Below are positions 14,301 through 26,339 of a stretch of 64,000 nt of DNA, in pieces. The notes under the pieces were generated by a model. It made no database searches, was not told the DNA's origin, and saw only the letters and a program-made list of their open reading frames with translations. Each line of letters begins with the position of its first letter. The first letter of the stretch is position 1. The position numbers and the translations under genes are program-made. The DNA is from Loxodes magnus (lineage: Eukaryota > Ciliophora > Karyorelictea > Loxodida > Loxodidae): contig CAMPDV010001060.1 in the NCBI GenBank assembly GCA_946699065.1, positions 62,001 to 126,000 of the forward strand, written 5' to 3'.

Positions 14301-15885
14301 TAACAGGCATAAATTAAGAACAAGAAATGCACAGAAAAATTCTTAACTGTTCATCTGCATTTTTCATAAGAAATTAAAAAAGCTAAAGTCTTGTTATAGG
14401 AGTTGAGTTTCTTTATTTATAAAGATTAGCTATTAACTTATTAAAACTTTACCTCTTTTTAATATAATCGAAAAGCAAAAGGGAAAGTTATTCACAAAGA
14501 ATTTCATTTTTATTTCCATATATTTAGGATATTTACTATTCTAACTTTTGCATATTCAAAGTAGTATGAACAAGCATAAAATCTGAAATTTTCAATTTTT
14601 TTCCTTATTTTAAGAGTTTCTAAATTTCTTTTAAGCTTTATATTTTTTGTACTTAGCAATTTTGAGGCTTTTCAACTTTTGAATAAACAGGATGCCTTTT
14701 AATAAATATTTCATAAAGTTAGTTATATATTTTTTCGTCTTCTGTTAATATAAAATAGCAAATATCTTTGAATTATTATTTATTTTATTCCAATTATTAT
14801 TATTCTATTTCTCTATCTTAATTTTTAAGAATTTCAAAAATTGCTCTAACTTAAGATTTTATTTCAGAAGGAATTTATATAATAAAAATTTCTTCATATT
14901 TTAGATACTATTCAAATTTTTAATCTATATCAATTAAACGCTTATAAATCTCTGTGCCAGTTTAGTAATTCTATTATTCCTTCAATTTATCTAAAAGAGT
15001 TTAAGATGATTCTTAATATTTTTCTTAGTCAAATAAATCAATTATTTCTTAGAATTAATTTTCCTTCTGACTATAATCATCTTAAAGAAGTTTTACTTTC
15101 ATTTTTTTCTCTAGATGAGGTTAATCTTTGAATATAAGCTAAGAAATTTTATCATAAAAATATTTATTGCTCTTATAAAAATTTAAAAGTAATTCTGGAA
15201 TTTAATCAAAAAATTAAGATTTATATAATTAAATAAGGCCTTCGAAATCTTCTATTAGATCAATCGGACATTAGTTGGAAAAAGTATTCAATAATTTTTC
15301 TAGTGTTATGGGTACTTTTTACTGATAGCATATAGGTGATTAAATTTATGAATAATCCTTTAATAATTCTAAATATAAATAAACACTAAGAATTAAATCC
15401 TTTTAATTTATCTTTTATAATACTTAGTTACAATATTTGAAATTTTTTTTGTTTAATCAAAACATTAAGAGATTTTTATTAGCTATGTAATCATTAGTTT
15501 TTTCAAAATAAGAATATTAAGTACAATATTTTTCAAAAAATTCCAATTCTCTCTTCTGAATCAACTAAGATAATATTTCTTCTTATTTTATTTTCTCTTA
15601 AGAGCTGAAGTAAGAATGAAATTATTCCATATTTTAGATACTAAAGTTTTATTCATTTATTTATAAAGACGCTTAATAAAATTATTCTTCATTATTACTT
15701 GTTTGATTGCTTGCTTGATCTTAATTTTAAATAGTTATCAGTTATTTATTTTCTTCATTTGCTATGTCCTAAACATTTTATTCCAAACCTTTTTAATTGC
15801 TTTATTCTCTTGCTTATTTTGATTCGATTTTTTAAGTATTTTTATTTAAAGTTTAAGAAAAACCATAACTATATGGCTAATTCAT
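8339..15885 (-). CDS. Gene 2: giant GBP/VLIG-type GTPase with Cys/His module and VWA domain; one frame break
   Basis: Full-length family member. The ATG at 15885 (MNQPYSYGF) opens a Gln/Asn-rich N-terminus without the SAM domain of gene 3. Degenerate G-like segment GPKGCTS is near residue 572 and the canonical P-loop GPQSSGKS near residue 986. Next come the W-x3-F/W motif region (12226-12252), a helical region, the Cys/His module (EYCLLCRRQC, then HACHYGHQ) near 9.3 kb, and a VWA domain with MIDAS DSSNS near 8.9 kb and MSDGQ. It ends PNLYP-TGA. Upstream motifs share one frame and downstream motifs another; the difference is exactly accounted for by the 20-bp tandem duplication at 10001-10040. 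Without it the gene would be 2,509 codons in one frame. As written it encodes a shifted C-terminus unless the duplication is an assembly error. A GTPase role is inferred from family motifs. Confidence 0.8.
10001..10040. repeat. Perfect 20-bp tandem duplication inside gene 2
   Basis: Two head-to-tail copies of ATCTTGAATTTGATTTTCTT. The extra 20 nt shifts the frame of gene 2. Removing one copy joins AQENQIQDK to a continuation that matches gene 3 (FYVDPK block) in frame. Confidence 0.95.
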
Positions 15886-17550
15886 TATCTACTATTTTTA
15901 ATTAAAAGACTTTATAATAAATTATCTTATAAAGATTAATTTTAAAATTATTTTAGTTTATTTATATTTATATCCTTAAAATTTTTTTCACTATCCGTTA
16001 TTTTTGCAACTAGAGACTTAATATAAATTAGTATTCAAAGTAGAAATACTTAAATCAATTATAAAGGATTTTTTACCAAAAAATAATATATTATATAAAA
16101 ATAACTTTTGAATCTTAAAAGTAAAAATATATATTTTAATAATGTAGAAATAAACTTATAATAAATCCATTTAGTTAAAGTTTCCTATTATTGAATTATC
16201 AAAAATAGAATATGATAAATATCATTTATTCCTAAAGAGTTATAAAGCCTTTCCAATTATAAATTTTTATTTACAAAATAGTTTTGCTAAGTGAAATTTT
16301 TACTATAAGAACAAAACCATTTTTAATAATTAAAATTTAAAAGCAATTTTACTTTATTCTAAAGTCTAATACTAAAGCATTTTTTATAAACTATGCTAAA
16401 ATGTTACTAATTTTCTTTTAAATAAGTAGAGATCATAAAATTAGTCATAAATTTATTAAACACGGGATATTAAACACACAATATAAGAAACCTCATTAAT
16501 TATGTAATCAAGTACAATAAATTGAAAAAATGCAATATTAAAATTATTCAAAATAAAAAAATCTTAAATAAAGATAAATATTTAGAAATTAATTATGAAT
16601 TTTTAGGATTGAAGTAAATAACAAATTTTTAAATCAAAACTTTTAGCAAATATATTAAATCATGCTTTAATTAAAAATTTAATGAAATTGATCAGAAAAT
16701 TTATAGATGAAGATATATAAAAAAATTATAAACATTTATAAAAATCTAAAATCTAATAATTAAAAATTAAATAGCTTATTTATAAAAACTTAAATTAATT
16801 TAGAAATAATAAAGACATAAGAGTTTCTTAAAAATGTGATAGATTTAAGCAATATTTAGATTATTTTTTATTAAATTTAGTCATTTTATTGAAAATTCCG
16901 ATTTCTGAAATGAATGATGATAGCAAACAATAAATTTATATGTTATATGTTTATAAGTATTTTGTAATTATAATATTTAAGTTGCTACTTTTTAAACTTA
17001 AAACTCTAATTTTCTTTTTTATGAGATTAATTTTTTAGTTTAGTCATAAACTATTCGTTTATTTTATTTTAAACTTTTGAAAAAGAATTAACTAAAGCTT
17101 ATTAAGTTTAATGAAAGTTTAAAATATTAGCATGATTTCTAATGAAAGTATTAAACATTTCGCTATTTAAATTTTTTATTTAAATCATTAGATATAATGA
17201 TTTAATTTACTGACGAAATTAAGCTTGCATTTATATCTTGATTAAATTAATAAAAGTCTAAGGAGCAGGAGATATCTTCAAAGTCTTATTAATGATAAAA
17301 AACATTTAATTTTAAAAGCTTTCTTACTTTATCTAAATTATCTTGATTTTTTAAAACAAGAAAACAACTTTAAATCTAACTAAATCAAGTCAGTTTTTTT
17401 ATTTTTTTTCCAAGATTGAAAATAAAAAATTTGCGAGTTATTTAAACTATTTTTTATTAAGGTATCTATCAATAGTCTCGTAAATTAAGTAAAATAAATT
17501 TAAGATAAATTTATAAGAATAGAACATTAGTTTTAGAAAAAATGTACTTA
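15886..17550. other. AT-rich stretch, nothing recognised
   Basis: Upstream of gene 2. A/T-rich with short homopolymer runs. I found no conserved motif, repeat of other window parts or RNA gene here. The promoter of gene 2 presumably lies at its left end, but no element can be identified. Confidence 0.5.
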
Positions 17551-17585
17551 GATTAAATATTAAATCAAATAAAAATAAAGAGAGA

Positions 17586-19130
17586 ATGCAAGCAATGCTT
17601 GAATTACAAATTTAAGAATCGGATAAAAATTAATATAAAAGGCAAGCTAAAATAAAGCAAGCATTAAGAATGAAATATATTTCAAAATTAAAACATTATT
17701 AAAAATTCTAAAGATTTATAGTTGATATGATTTTATAACCATAATAGTGGAAATAATAAGTTTGGGAATTTTGCTTAAGATTTAAACTTATAATTGATAG
17801 AAATTTTTTATATGATCTAGTTGTAAAAAATGAGGTTAAAGAAGTTCTAAATCAATAGAAATGGAATATTTAAATAGTTTAAGTAAAATAATGAAGGGCT
17901 ATAAATATTTGATAATTAATTGTAACTGTACCTAAAATACAAGGATAAACTAATTAAAGGTACTTCGAGATATATTGACAAGCATAATTTGAAAACTTTA
18001 GTAGAAAGAGCTTGATTTGTATTAATTTAAGTTAATAGACAAGAATAAATTGAAATTATAAGAAATCATAAATTAGTATTTTATATTTTAAATCTGTTAT
18101 TTCTCAGATTTTTTGAAACATAAAATAAATTATAATCTTACATGCGAAAAGAGATTAAGCAATAATAAAATTTAAATCAAAATAGTAATAAAAAAATAAG
18201 ATTGTTAATTGGAAAAGATGCAAATTACAATAAAAAGATGAGATTTAGACTTTAAAAAAACGCTAAGTAATATTTATAATTAACTACAAATTTATTCACT
18301 AATTATATAAAATAGGCAGAAGTAGGTTTAAAAACTATGATAAAATAGCAAACTAACATAATTTTATATAAATTTAGATTATGAAGTTCTAATATGACTA
18401 GGATGAAGAATATAATAGCAGTTTAAACATTTAATATTTGAATGGAAAATGAAAATTTATTTAATTTATCAAGAACTTATAAATAAAAGCTACCTTATTA
18501 TGTAGCATGCATTTATAACTTATTTTAAGCAATAAATGAACATCATTTTGTCAAAATTTCTTAAAACTATATTAAAGTGTACAATTGAAAAAATATTATT
18601 CAAGCTGTTAAGGATTTTTGAAGAATTAAGGCATTTATAATATTAAAAAATTATAGTAAGTTCTTGAAAAATATTTCGAGTCAAAAGAGAAAAATAAATC
18701 CTAAAACTTTTCATTTTAAAAAATAAAAATAGGTGTTGATTCTGCAAAAAAATTTAACATAAAGTAGATTATTGCTAAAAATTCAAGGAGAAATAATATA
18801 AAATACAGAAAGAGAAATTAAAAACTTATTCAGAATTTATTGCTTGCCAAGTGGATAATTTTTCAAGAAAAAATATTCTAATCTAATTAAGAAGCTCTTA
18901 AATTTAGACTTATTGGAAATTTGAGAAATGATAATGAGGCATTGATTTCCAGGATCTGAAAAAAGATAAAACGAGCAAATTATAAGAATTTATACCAAGA
19001 AAAGCCAGAAGAATTCGAGAATTATTGATTAATAAAAATTCTAAAAATTCAAATTCGTGATAAATAAATTAAAGGTGACGCTACGCTAATACGTTTTTAT
19101 TATTAGTATTTCTAATTATCATTTACTTGA
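17586..19130 (+). CDS. Unidentified Lys/Gln-rich protein, frame-interrupted
   Basis: Plus-strand translation with TAA/TAG = Gln and TGA = Trp gives protein-like sequence in three successive pieces: about 17586-17880 (starts MQAMLELQIQ, includes VWEFCLRFKLIIDRN), about 17940-18640 in the next frame (KHNLKTLVERAWFVLIQ, then LPYYVACIYNLFQAIN), and about 18640-19130 back in the first frame (VLEKYFESK, RNDNEALISRIWKKIKR), ending at an in-phase TGA at 19128-19130. The frame changes could be introns or indels. I recognise no family. It lies directly before the 3' end of a minus-strand retroelement cluster, so it could itself be part of an old element. Start and end are approximate. Confidence 0.35.
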
Positions 19131-19239
19131 TTTATTTTTCTGTAAATAAAGGTATTTCTTAAAATTTATTTAATTATTAATTATTACTAAATGTTTTACT
19201 TTTAGCACCACATCTATTTTTCTATTTGAGGAATTTAAA

Positions 19240-19480
19240 TCGTTTTCACTTAAAGTCATTTATAGTATGAAACGCCTTAAGTCATAATTCCTGATCTTTT
19301 CCAATGGTCAATCCTTTATATTAGAATAATATATACTTTTAAAGTTATGTTCAAAAGTCTCAAACTCTCCACATATACAACAGGAACTGTTAATAGTATC
19401 ATGACGATCTTGCAGATCTATACGAAAATTATAAGATTATATTTTGAGTTTATATATACTGATAGTTTCTCGTCTATACT
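19240..19480 (-). mobile_element. LINE-like ORF2 C-terminal Cys/His finger
   Basis: Reads DRHDTINSSCCICGE, then FEHNF and KDWPLEKIRNYDLRRF. This is the CxxC...H-type finger found near the C-terminus of many non-LTR ORF2 proteins, where it is thought to contact RNA. It is separated from the RT domain at 20.7-22.3 kb by an ORF1-like piece (19640-20430), suggesting nested insertion. A related decayed copy is at about 7.8 kb on the plus strand. Confidence 0.6.
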
Positions 19481-19639
19481 ATTTGTTTAACTTCTTGATA
19501 ATTTGTGGCATTTGTTAAAGATTGCCAAGCTGTTCAGTATATGTTATTGCTGCTTCATTCTCATAATTTTTTAGTAGCTGCATTATATAAATATTTATGT
19601 ATTTTGTCTCTATATGATTGTCAAAGTTTTAATAATAAT

Positions 19640-20430
19640 AATAATATACTTAAAGTTAGTAGAGTTTTGCATTCTCTGGAATTGCAACCAGTTCCTGCGG
19701 ACAGCTTTTTTAACGTGGGTGTGATCCACGACCTTTTTATTAAGTGGAAGGTTACCACTGTAACCGTTCAAGTGGTCTTGCAAAAAGCTTTTATTTGTGG
19801 ATCCCTGTTGGAGTTATTCATAGTTTATTGAGTTGTCTCCATGTTCTTTTCTGCTCTTATTCGTTTATTTTCTTTCACTATCAACAGTTTTTTAAAATAT
19901 GTTGATTTGATTTGCAACATCAACAAAGTTTGTATTATTGTCTTTATTTCGTTCTTTTTTATGATAATTTATTTTCTATATTTTCTAATCTTTTAATGAA
20001 ACTTGTATCAATCATTTCTTTTTCTGGATTCAATTCTGTTTTTAATTCTATTGGTATTTTTTCTATTTCCATTTTTGTGTAGTATTTAAAATTTTATTAT
20101 GATTAAGTTCAGAGTTATTCTTCCGTTATTAATTTGCTACAAATAAGTTATCTTCTAAGTATTAGTAATTCGTTGTTCTAATCTTCTATATTACTCATTA
20201 GTTCCCGTATTTTTTCGCCTAAGTTGTAAGTTGTTTCTTCATAATTTGAGATTACTTTTTACATTTGGTCTAATTAAATTTAAAGTTTTTGATTAGTTTC
20301 GTTTTTAGGTTAACTTATCTCTATTTATCCTACCATAACTTTACCTTCTGAAGAAGAGCTTGACTCCTCCTATTGTTATTATTTTTTCTAAATTTCTTTT
20401 GCCGCTTTTCTCTTTAGGTTTCTAAGTTAA
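19640..20430 (-). mobile_element. Retroelement ORF1-like piece with zinc knuckle CWCC-x4-H-x4-C
   Basis: Minus-strand Gln/Lys-rich coiled-coil-like region followed near 19880-19925 by CWCCKSNQHILKNC, a CX2CX4HX4C zinc knuckle whose Trp is written TGA. ORF1/Gag-like proteins of retroelements use such knuckles to bind nucleic acid. The element at 23.3-24.3 kb has CYYCKSKYHLWKNC at the equivalent place, so the second position varies. A C-terminal basic stretch (HVKKAVRRNWLQFQRMQ) lies toward 19640. It is related to the piece at 51400-52170, sharing the A/T block AATATACTTAAAGTT at the 3' side. Confidence 0.6.
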
Positions 20431-20699
20431 TTTTTTGAGAGTCGAAGAGATTAATCCATTTTTTTTGCTTCTAGATAAACTTTATATTGTCAAAGTTTTA
20501 AGATTGGTATTATTCAAGTAATTCTGCAAATCGATATTGTAAAGGTTTGATAATTGCTACATTTTTACCTGGTATTAATAAAAAAAGAGCCTATTGTTGA
20601 TTTTGGAAAGTTAATACTTTCTTATTTCGTTTTATAGTAGAATTTGAAGAATTTTATAGCCATAATGTGTTTTAAGTTAACCAGTTTAAATTTATATGA

Positions 20700-22310
20700 C
20701 ATGACTCGTTAAAAGTTGAAGTTGCTTCTTAAAATACTTTTCTTGAAATCATTCACATGCTTGATTCAATTATATTCAGAACTCGAATTACTCCTTTTTG
20801 AATAAACCGTAGTACTAGTTCCCCTCCATATTACGCTTTAGGTAGTGTAAAAAATCAACATAGAGTTTTAAAATTTCAAGTTGCATTCTAATATCTCATC
20901 AGTTAAAAGCAGCCTTCTCCATTACAACAATATATTTAAATAGAACATATTTACAATGGATATTCAAATTCTTCTTCTGGTATAGAATAACTCTTAATAT
21001 ATTACTTTTTCTTTTTAAGCAATTAATTAATTTTCTAATCATAAATTTAAGATTTATAATTCCTAATGTTTCTTTAGAATTTAGATGCATTCGGATTTGG
21101 TAACGTTGATCTTTAAGTGATTTTATGCAAAAATCTTGCATGCTTCATTTATTACCTCGACATCTATTTAGCAAATTTGGAAAGAAGAATCAGATTATCT
21201 AACCATCCTCTGCAAACGAATTGCTAATACTCGAACGCTGCCATTTGAATTCCAATTAGGTACTTTTACTTTCCAAATATCTGATTAAATGTCATAATAC
21301 AACAATGCTAAAACTAGTCTATGCGATTCTTCTTCATAACTCCATTGTTGAATTATAATGCTCTAGTGGTCATTCCACTTATAAAAAATGCGGAATTTAT
21401 GCTTATATAAATGATTCTAAGGCTTTTATTAGTCCAAATGGTAAGTGACTCTCTTAAACTAATAAAATAAAAATCTTCTTTTTATTGAATCAAACATTTT
21501 TTTGACATCTATCAATATTGCGATCAATCTAGTCTTCCCTTTTCCATATTTTCTATATTTATCAATTATCTTCGGAATTACCCAAATATATTAAGTAATT
21601 TTTCTATTTTTATGAACTCATTTAAGAAGGATGAATTAAATTTTTCTAATAGATCAAATAAGTAATCTTTTTGCTATATTTTTAACTTATAGTTTTACAA
21701 TAGTATTAATAAGAGAAATAAGTATGTAGTTTTTCTAATCATCTTTATTTCCTTTTTTAAATATTATAATTATTACAGAAGTATTTAACTCTTAAGAAAT
21801 TTTTTGAGGATTTAACATATATTCAGAAAAGAGTGAAAATCATGAACAAATATTATCCACTTTATTTTAGTAATTCACCTTTTATTCCGTCTGAACCAAC
21901 TGCTTTGCCATTTTTATTTCTTTATAATCTCTTATGTATCTTGTATGGAAAAAGATCAAATCTTATAAATATGAGAGTGGATAATCTTTAATTATTTTTG
22001 TTTATTTTTTATTTCTTATTTAATATTTTCAGAGATTCAATCGAGTGATCTCTTATTTACGTTTTTAGAGAAGGCGTTGAAAGCTTTGCTAATTCACTTC
22101 TCTGATTTTTCTCTTTATCGCCTATTTGTTAGTTGAAAAAGAAGGCTACTTTGCATTTTTTATTATTTAGGATATTTTTTGTTAATTTTTAAATTTCCTC
22201 CTGCTGATTAATTGTTGGTCTTTAGAAAATGGGTAACTTGAAACTGAGACGTGATAAGAGAAGATGCTTCTGGTTTTCTCTCTGATTCTGAGGAGTTGAT
22301 AAAAAAGTCT
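20700..22310 (-). mobile_element. LINE-like reverse transcriptase domain (degenerate)
   Basis: Minus-strand translation carries in order a Gln-rich lead (about 22.3 kb), the RT motif KAVGSDGIKGELLK (about 21.89 kb), and the catalytic motif A block LIAILIDVKKMFDSIKR (21.49-21.53 kb). The motif C position near 21.19-21.21 kb reads WLDNLILLS rather than A-x-ADD-LLLLS as in the element at 63.36 kb, so the catalytic Asp pair is damaged or frameshifted. Reverse transcription during target-primed integration is the known family role; this copy is probably dead. Limits are approximate. Confidence 0.65.
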
Positions 22311-22567
22311 TTCCTGGGGTCATCCGATTTATATTTTTCTCCTCCTTATTTAAATTAAATTATTTAATAAAAATGAAATTTATTTTCAAATGAACGAAAT
22401 TATTAAAATAAAGATTAAATAAAAATAGCTAATTTGTTAAATTAACGAAAAATATAAATAAAATTAGATATTATAAATTAACCTTATAAAGAGAATAAAA
22501 AAAATTTCAACCTTTATTATTATAATTTAACTTAAGAATGTTTTCAGATAGGTAAATTAAAATTCAG

Positions 22568-22614
22568 TCCGAAGGACAGCAGTTTATGCCTGCTGTTTAA
22601 TATTACTTTTCGGA
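22568..22614. other. Stem-loop with two nested stems
   Basis: TCCGAA (22568-22573) pairs with TTCGGA (22609-22614), and inside it CAGCAG (22577-22582) pairs with CTGCTG (22590-22595) across the 7-nt loop TTTATGC. It lies between minus-strand retroelement pieces, just 3' of the ORF at 22640-23245. It could be an element 3' UTR structure; that role is inferred. Confidence 0.5.
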
Positions 22615-22639
22615 ACATCCTATTTTGGTGAGATTGGGA

Positions 22640-23245
22640 ACACAGTTTTCTCCAGGTTTTACTACCTTTCGTTTGAGGTCTTGTTTAATTCCCATCTTTC
22701 TAGAATTTTAGATTTCTCCACTGTGGAATATATTTTGTTCAATCAGTCTTCTTATCTTTTTATCTTCTTTTTCACTTTAATCCAATAATTTTGTTGTTTC
22801 TATTTAAATTTCCAACACTTCCAATGAAAATGTCGAGTGCTTTCTCAGCAGATGAATTTCTTTCTAATCTTTATTAATTTTTTTAAAGTTTCACATCCAT
22901 AATATTCCTTTTTTGCTAAATTGAATTAGTCTTGGCTTTAATTACTTTAGCTCTTATTCCTTTTCGATCAATCACTCATCCAGCGGATTGAGAAACAATT
23001 TTGCTAATTCTAAATTCTAAAGAATGGATATATTTTGCATTCGAAATTATCGATTCTGGATTAATTCTATTAATTTTTCTCTTCCAGCTTTTCTGTAAGT
23101 TTTTGGTTAAGATATTTAAGCATTTGCTTCTCTTACTGAAGGGTAATGATCTCTAGAACAAGTTGAGCAATATTTATTTACACATGTCAAAGGCAAAGAT
23201 CATTACTTCCTGGTCCATAACTATTTCATACCCTCTGCTGAAGCT
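22640..23245 (-). mobile_element. Retroelement coding region, unassigned (between ORF1 and RT)
   Basis: Continuous minus-strand reading starting EIVMDQEVMIFAFDMCK near 23.24 kb, followed by a basic helical stretch (RKINRINPE). It lies downstream of the ORF1-like gene at 23.3-24.3 kb and upstream of the RT piece, in the same orientation. I could not match it to a defined domain. Confidence 0.4.
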
Positions 23246-23289
23246 TTTTTTTTGTCGGTGTTCCCGATGTGTGCTATTTGTTAAGTTCT

Positions 23290-24310
23290 TATTTAGTCTT
23301 TTTAATTTATCCCTCCTTGTTGCTAGTTATTAAATAAATTGTTTAGCGGATCCAGACAGTCACCGCTAAAATAAGTTTTTAAGTTTGAGCCTAGTTTTTA
23401 ACTAGCTCTATAACTCGCGAGTCTTGTATTTCTTGTCTTCCATCTTTTGTCATTTCGTTCGTTTGTCGTTTTTCCCAATATTTCCAATTCAAGGTCCGTT
23501 TTCAATCTATAAATTTTCCATTCTCTCTACATCAGATTTAGTTTTTCTTTTTTTTTATCTACTGTATAACTTGCTTTTTCCATGAATTTTCCTTTACTTT
23601 TCCGAATTATCCACAGTTCTTCCACAGATGATATTTACTTTTGCAGTAGTAGCATAGTTTCCTTATCTTAGGTCCTTTTTATTGATTCGGCTTGGAATTT
23701 TTTCTATTTCCATCTTATCGGAACTGAAATTCTATTCTGATAGAATCTGCTAGCTTTGGATTCTCTTTTGACTTTGCAAAATGTTTTCAAACTGCTAGCT
23801 CTGGGCTTGGATCTACTGAACTTGGGAATTTGTCTGACTGAACTGTTCTTGTTAGTAGTTCCATAGAGCACCGATCTCTCTTTCCTGATTAGACATTCTG
23901 AGGTCTAATGTGTCTTGCAGTCCGTGCTGGATCTATTGTGATAGTTTGTCATTCTCTTTACGAAGCTTCCTAACCTCTTCCTGGAGGTTCAGCACCACTA
24001 TGATGAGCTGTTCCATGCTCATCTGGCCAGAAGGATTAAACTCCGACACATCCTGGTGGAGAGCAGACTTAATCTGCTTTCTCGGTTTCTCTTCTGAGGT
24101 AGGGTTTTCCACGTGTTAGGCTTTCTTAAAATGTTGCTATTCTTCCTGGTTTTACTAGGTTCCAGGATATTAAGGTTAAGCGAGAGAAAGTTAATTGGCT
24201 TTCGGTTTTCTCTCCTATTTCTAGGTGTAAAAACCAGATCTAAAGCCTTCCACCATTTTTTTTTCTTTCTCCTTGATACTAGTTTGAGGAATATTTGTCT
24301 TGTTTAATTC
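23290..24310 (-). CDS. Retroelement ORF1-like protein: coiled coil plus CCHC zinc knuckle
   Basis: Clear minus-strand protein, less AT-rich than its surroundings. An ATG at 24256 (MVEGFRSGF) or an open upstream extension leads into a Gln-rich segment. A long coiled coil follows (LQEEVRKLRKENDKL; MSNQEREIGALWNY), then a Gln-rich stretch and KMEIEKIPSRINKK. The zinc knuckle CYYCKSKYHLWKNC (CX2CX4HX4C) lies at 23604-23658 but in a different frame from the coiled coil; the switch falls near an A-run at about 23.68 kb. That could be a real indel or a slippage site. A Lys-rich tail follows. This arrangement is typical of non-LTR ORF1 or Gag-like nucleic-acid-binding proteins. Confidence 0.65.
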
Positions 24311-24459
24311 TCTCTAAGAAAGTTTCAAGAATTTTAGAAGAAGGTTATGTCAATTTAAGAATCGTCGTTGTTTGAGAAATGACGTTTCTTGTTTTTTATC
24401 CTATTATTAAGAGGTGTAAAAAAAACTCTTTCTGAAACATTCAGCTATTTTTTAATTCT

Positions 24460-25560
24460 TTTATTAGATTAATATTAAATGATTTATTTTCAAGTAAGAA
24501 ATCTGATAAACACCAATTTAGTTTGTTAATTTTAGCAAACTAATATTTTAAAATAAGAGAAATTTAGAATAAAAATATCAAAAAGAATACAAAACCATTT
24601 TAATAAGTTCAAAAGAAACAAAATCAAATTGATAAAAAAATTAGAAAAGAGTTCAAGTATAAACATAATCACAATTAAAGGCCTCTTAATTATGTCGAAT
24701 TTGTTTGCAAAAATTTGAATTATCTAAGATCTTGACTATTTATGTCTTGAATTTTGAGAAACTTCTAAAGTAATAAAACAAGAGAGCAAGCATTTAAAGA
24801 AGGACAGCAAAAGATTTAAGGAAAAATTTAGCAAATAGGAAGATATTATTTATAACTCGTGTTTTAAGAAAGAGATTTAAATATCTTCTTCAGAAAAAAC
24901 ACTTAAGAATTGACATAATGAGTCGATAATTTTAAACGGCAAATTGCAGATAAAACAAAATGAAGAATCTGAAAAGCAGAAGAGAATAAATAAGAAAATT
25001 ATTAAAAATATAATAAATATAGAACTTTGAGAATAGAAAGAGTTAGATATTTGGGTCATGTTATAAAAGAAAATATAAGTTTTGAAAAACATTTGGAAAA
25101 TAGATTCGAAGCAGCGCAAAAGATGTAAGCTTAGGTAATAGGGAAATTATCGATAAACAGGGAATAACTTTATATAACTTAGGAATGATGATTAAAGCTT
25201 TTATAAGTTCAGATTTAGTTATGAAACAGAAGTGATTCAATTTTGTGAAAAATTGTAGGTTGGTAAATAATGGAATAATTAGAATTCCTATAGAAAATAT
25301 TTTAAGAGCTATTATATACGAACCTTTTTGTGTATAGAATGAAATGAAAGAACATTAATTATAATTTATGAAATTTAAACAATATTTATAATAGAAAATT
25401 TTTAGATTAAGAAATAGACTATAGAAAAATAAAAATGATACTTGATGGTCTAATAGGAGAGTTAGGTAGAGAAGAAAACTTCATACACTAATAGTTAACA
25501 GAAAAAAAACTGAATTAAAAATCAAAGACAAAGATGTTCTTACAGAAGATGGACAAAACA
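24460..25560 (+). mobile_element. LINE-like ORF2 fragment, plus strand (post-RT region)
   Basis: At about 25048-25190 the plus strand reads YLGHVIKENISFEKHLENRF, the conserved block just after the RT palm in non-LTR ORF2 proteins. It is followed by a helical region with WxxLL-like repeats. The same block appears as YLGYVINENENYKTHC in the 63-kb element. The fragment is interrupted at about 25.56 kb by opposite-strand sequence and seems to resume at 26.34 kb. Confidence 0.55.
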
Positions 25561-25589
25561 TAAGATTAATTAATTAATTAATTTACGTG

Positions 25590-26330
25590 ATTTCACCTTT
25601 ATTTGGTTAATCACAAATCAAAAGTTTAAAGTTAAATAAAAGTTTCTTCATATTTGCTTGGATCTTGTTTATCATAAGTTCTGAGAATTTTTACTCTATT
25701 TTTTCTGAGAGTTTCTGATAGATCGATTTCCATTCATTTCTTATTAAATTCGTTAATTGAATGCTATATTTTTGGAGCTTCTTTGTTTAGCTGGAGTATT
25801 TTTTTCTGTATAGTTTACCGTCTTGATTGCAATAGATCCTGAAAATATTTTCCCATTAGTTTTCTACTATTTTATTTTTATTAGAATTGGAAGCAGCTTC
25901 TAACTTTGTGCCCTGGTCGTTTACAGTATTAACATTTCATTATTTTCCAATAGGGAATATAATTTGTTGTAGGATGTTGCTCTACATCCATCGGATCATT
26001 CATCTCCATTTTTTGCAGTAATATGGTTTCAGTTAACTCTGCGAATTGATTAAATTTTATTACTAATTATTTTATCCTGATCATTCCTAGCTATTTATTT
26101 TCAATTTTTTTCTTATGAGTTAATCATCAGATGCTCAATTTTTATTTCGAGTTCTTGTATTGTTCTTGTACAGTTCTTGTACAGTTCTTGTACAGTTCTT
26201 AAAAGCTTAAATTTTCTAATTGCATGAATTAGAGTTCTCAAAATATTTTTTATTAATCGTAGCTTGATTAAGACGATTCCTTTTGAGAAGAGATTTTTTG
26301 CAAGTAATTTTTCATTTTATTTATATAAAA
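25590..26330 (-). mobile_element. Retroelement ORF1-like C-terminal piece with intact zinc knuckle
   Basis: Minus-strand reading contains KCQYCKRPGHKVRSCFQF near 25893-25935, a textbook CX2CX4HX4C knuckle with the Gly before His. A basic region follows (SRKLMGKYFQDLLQSRRQ) and then SETLRKNRVKILRTYDKQD toward 25.63 kb. Homologous to the degenerate piece at 41757-42350, sharing a 3' block around CACxTTTATTTGGTTAATCAC. It sits between two plus-strand ORF2 fragments and is probably nested inside them. Confidence 0.6.
26151..26200. repeat. 11-bp tandem repeat, about 4.5 units
   Basis: Unit GTTCTTGTACA: the first unit (26151-26161) ends ATT instead of ACA, then three perfect units, then a partial GTTCTT. 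It lies within the minus-strand retroelement piece. An 11-bp period is not a multiple of three. Confidence 0.9.
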
Positions 26331-26339
26331 GATAAGAAG

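Noticed and set aside
19505-19831. Standard-code 108-aa plus-strand ORF
   Set aside because: Antisense to an ORF1-like and LINE region whose minus-strand reading has a zinc knuckle and Cys/His finger; the plus reading shows no domain.
23910-24307. Two standard-code plus-strand ORFs
   Set aside because: Shadows of the minus-strand coiled-coil ORF1 protein, which has clear heptad-like structure.
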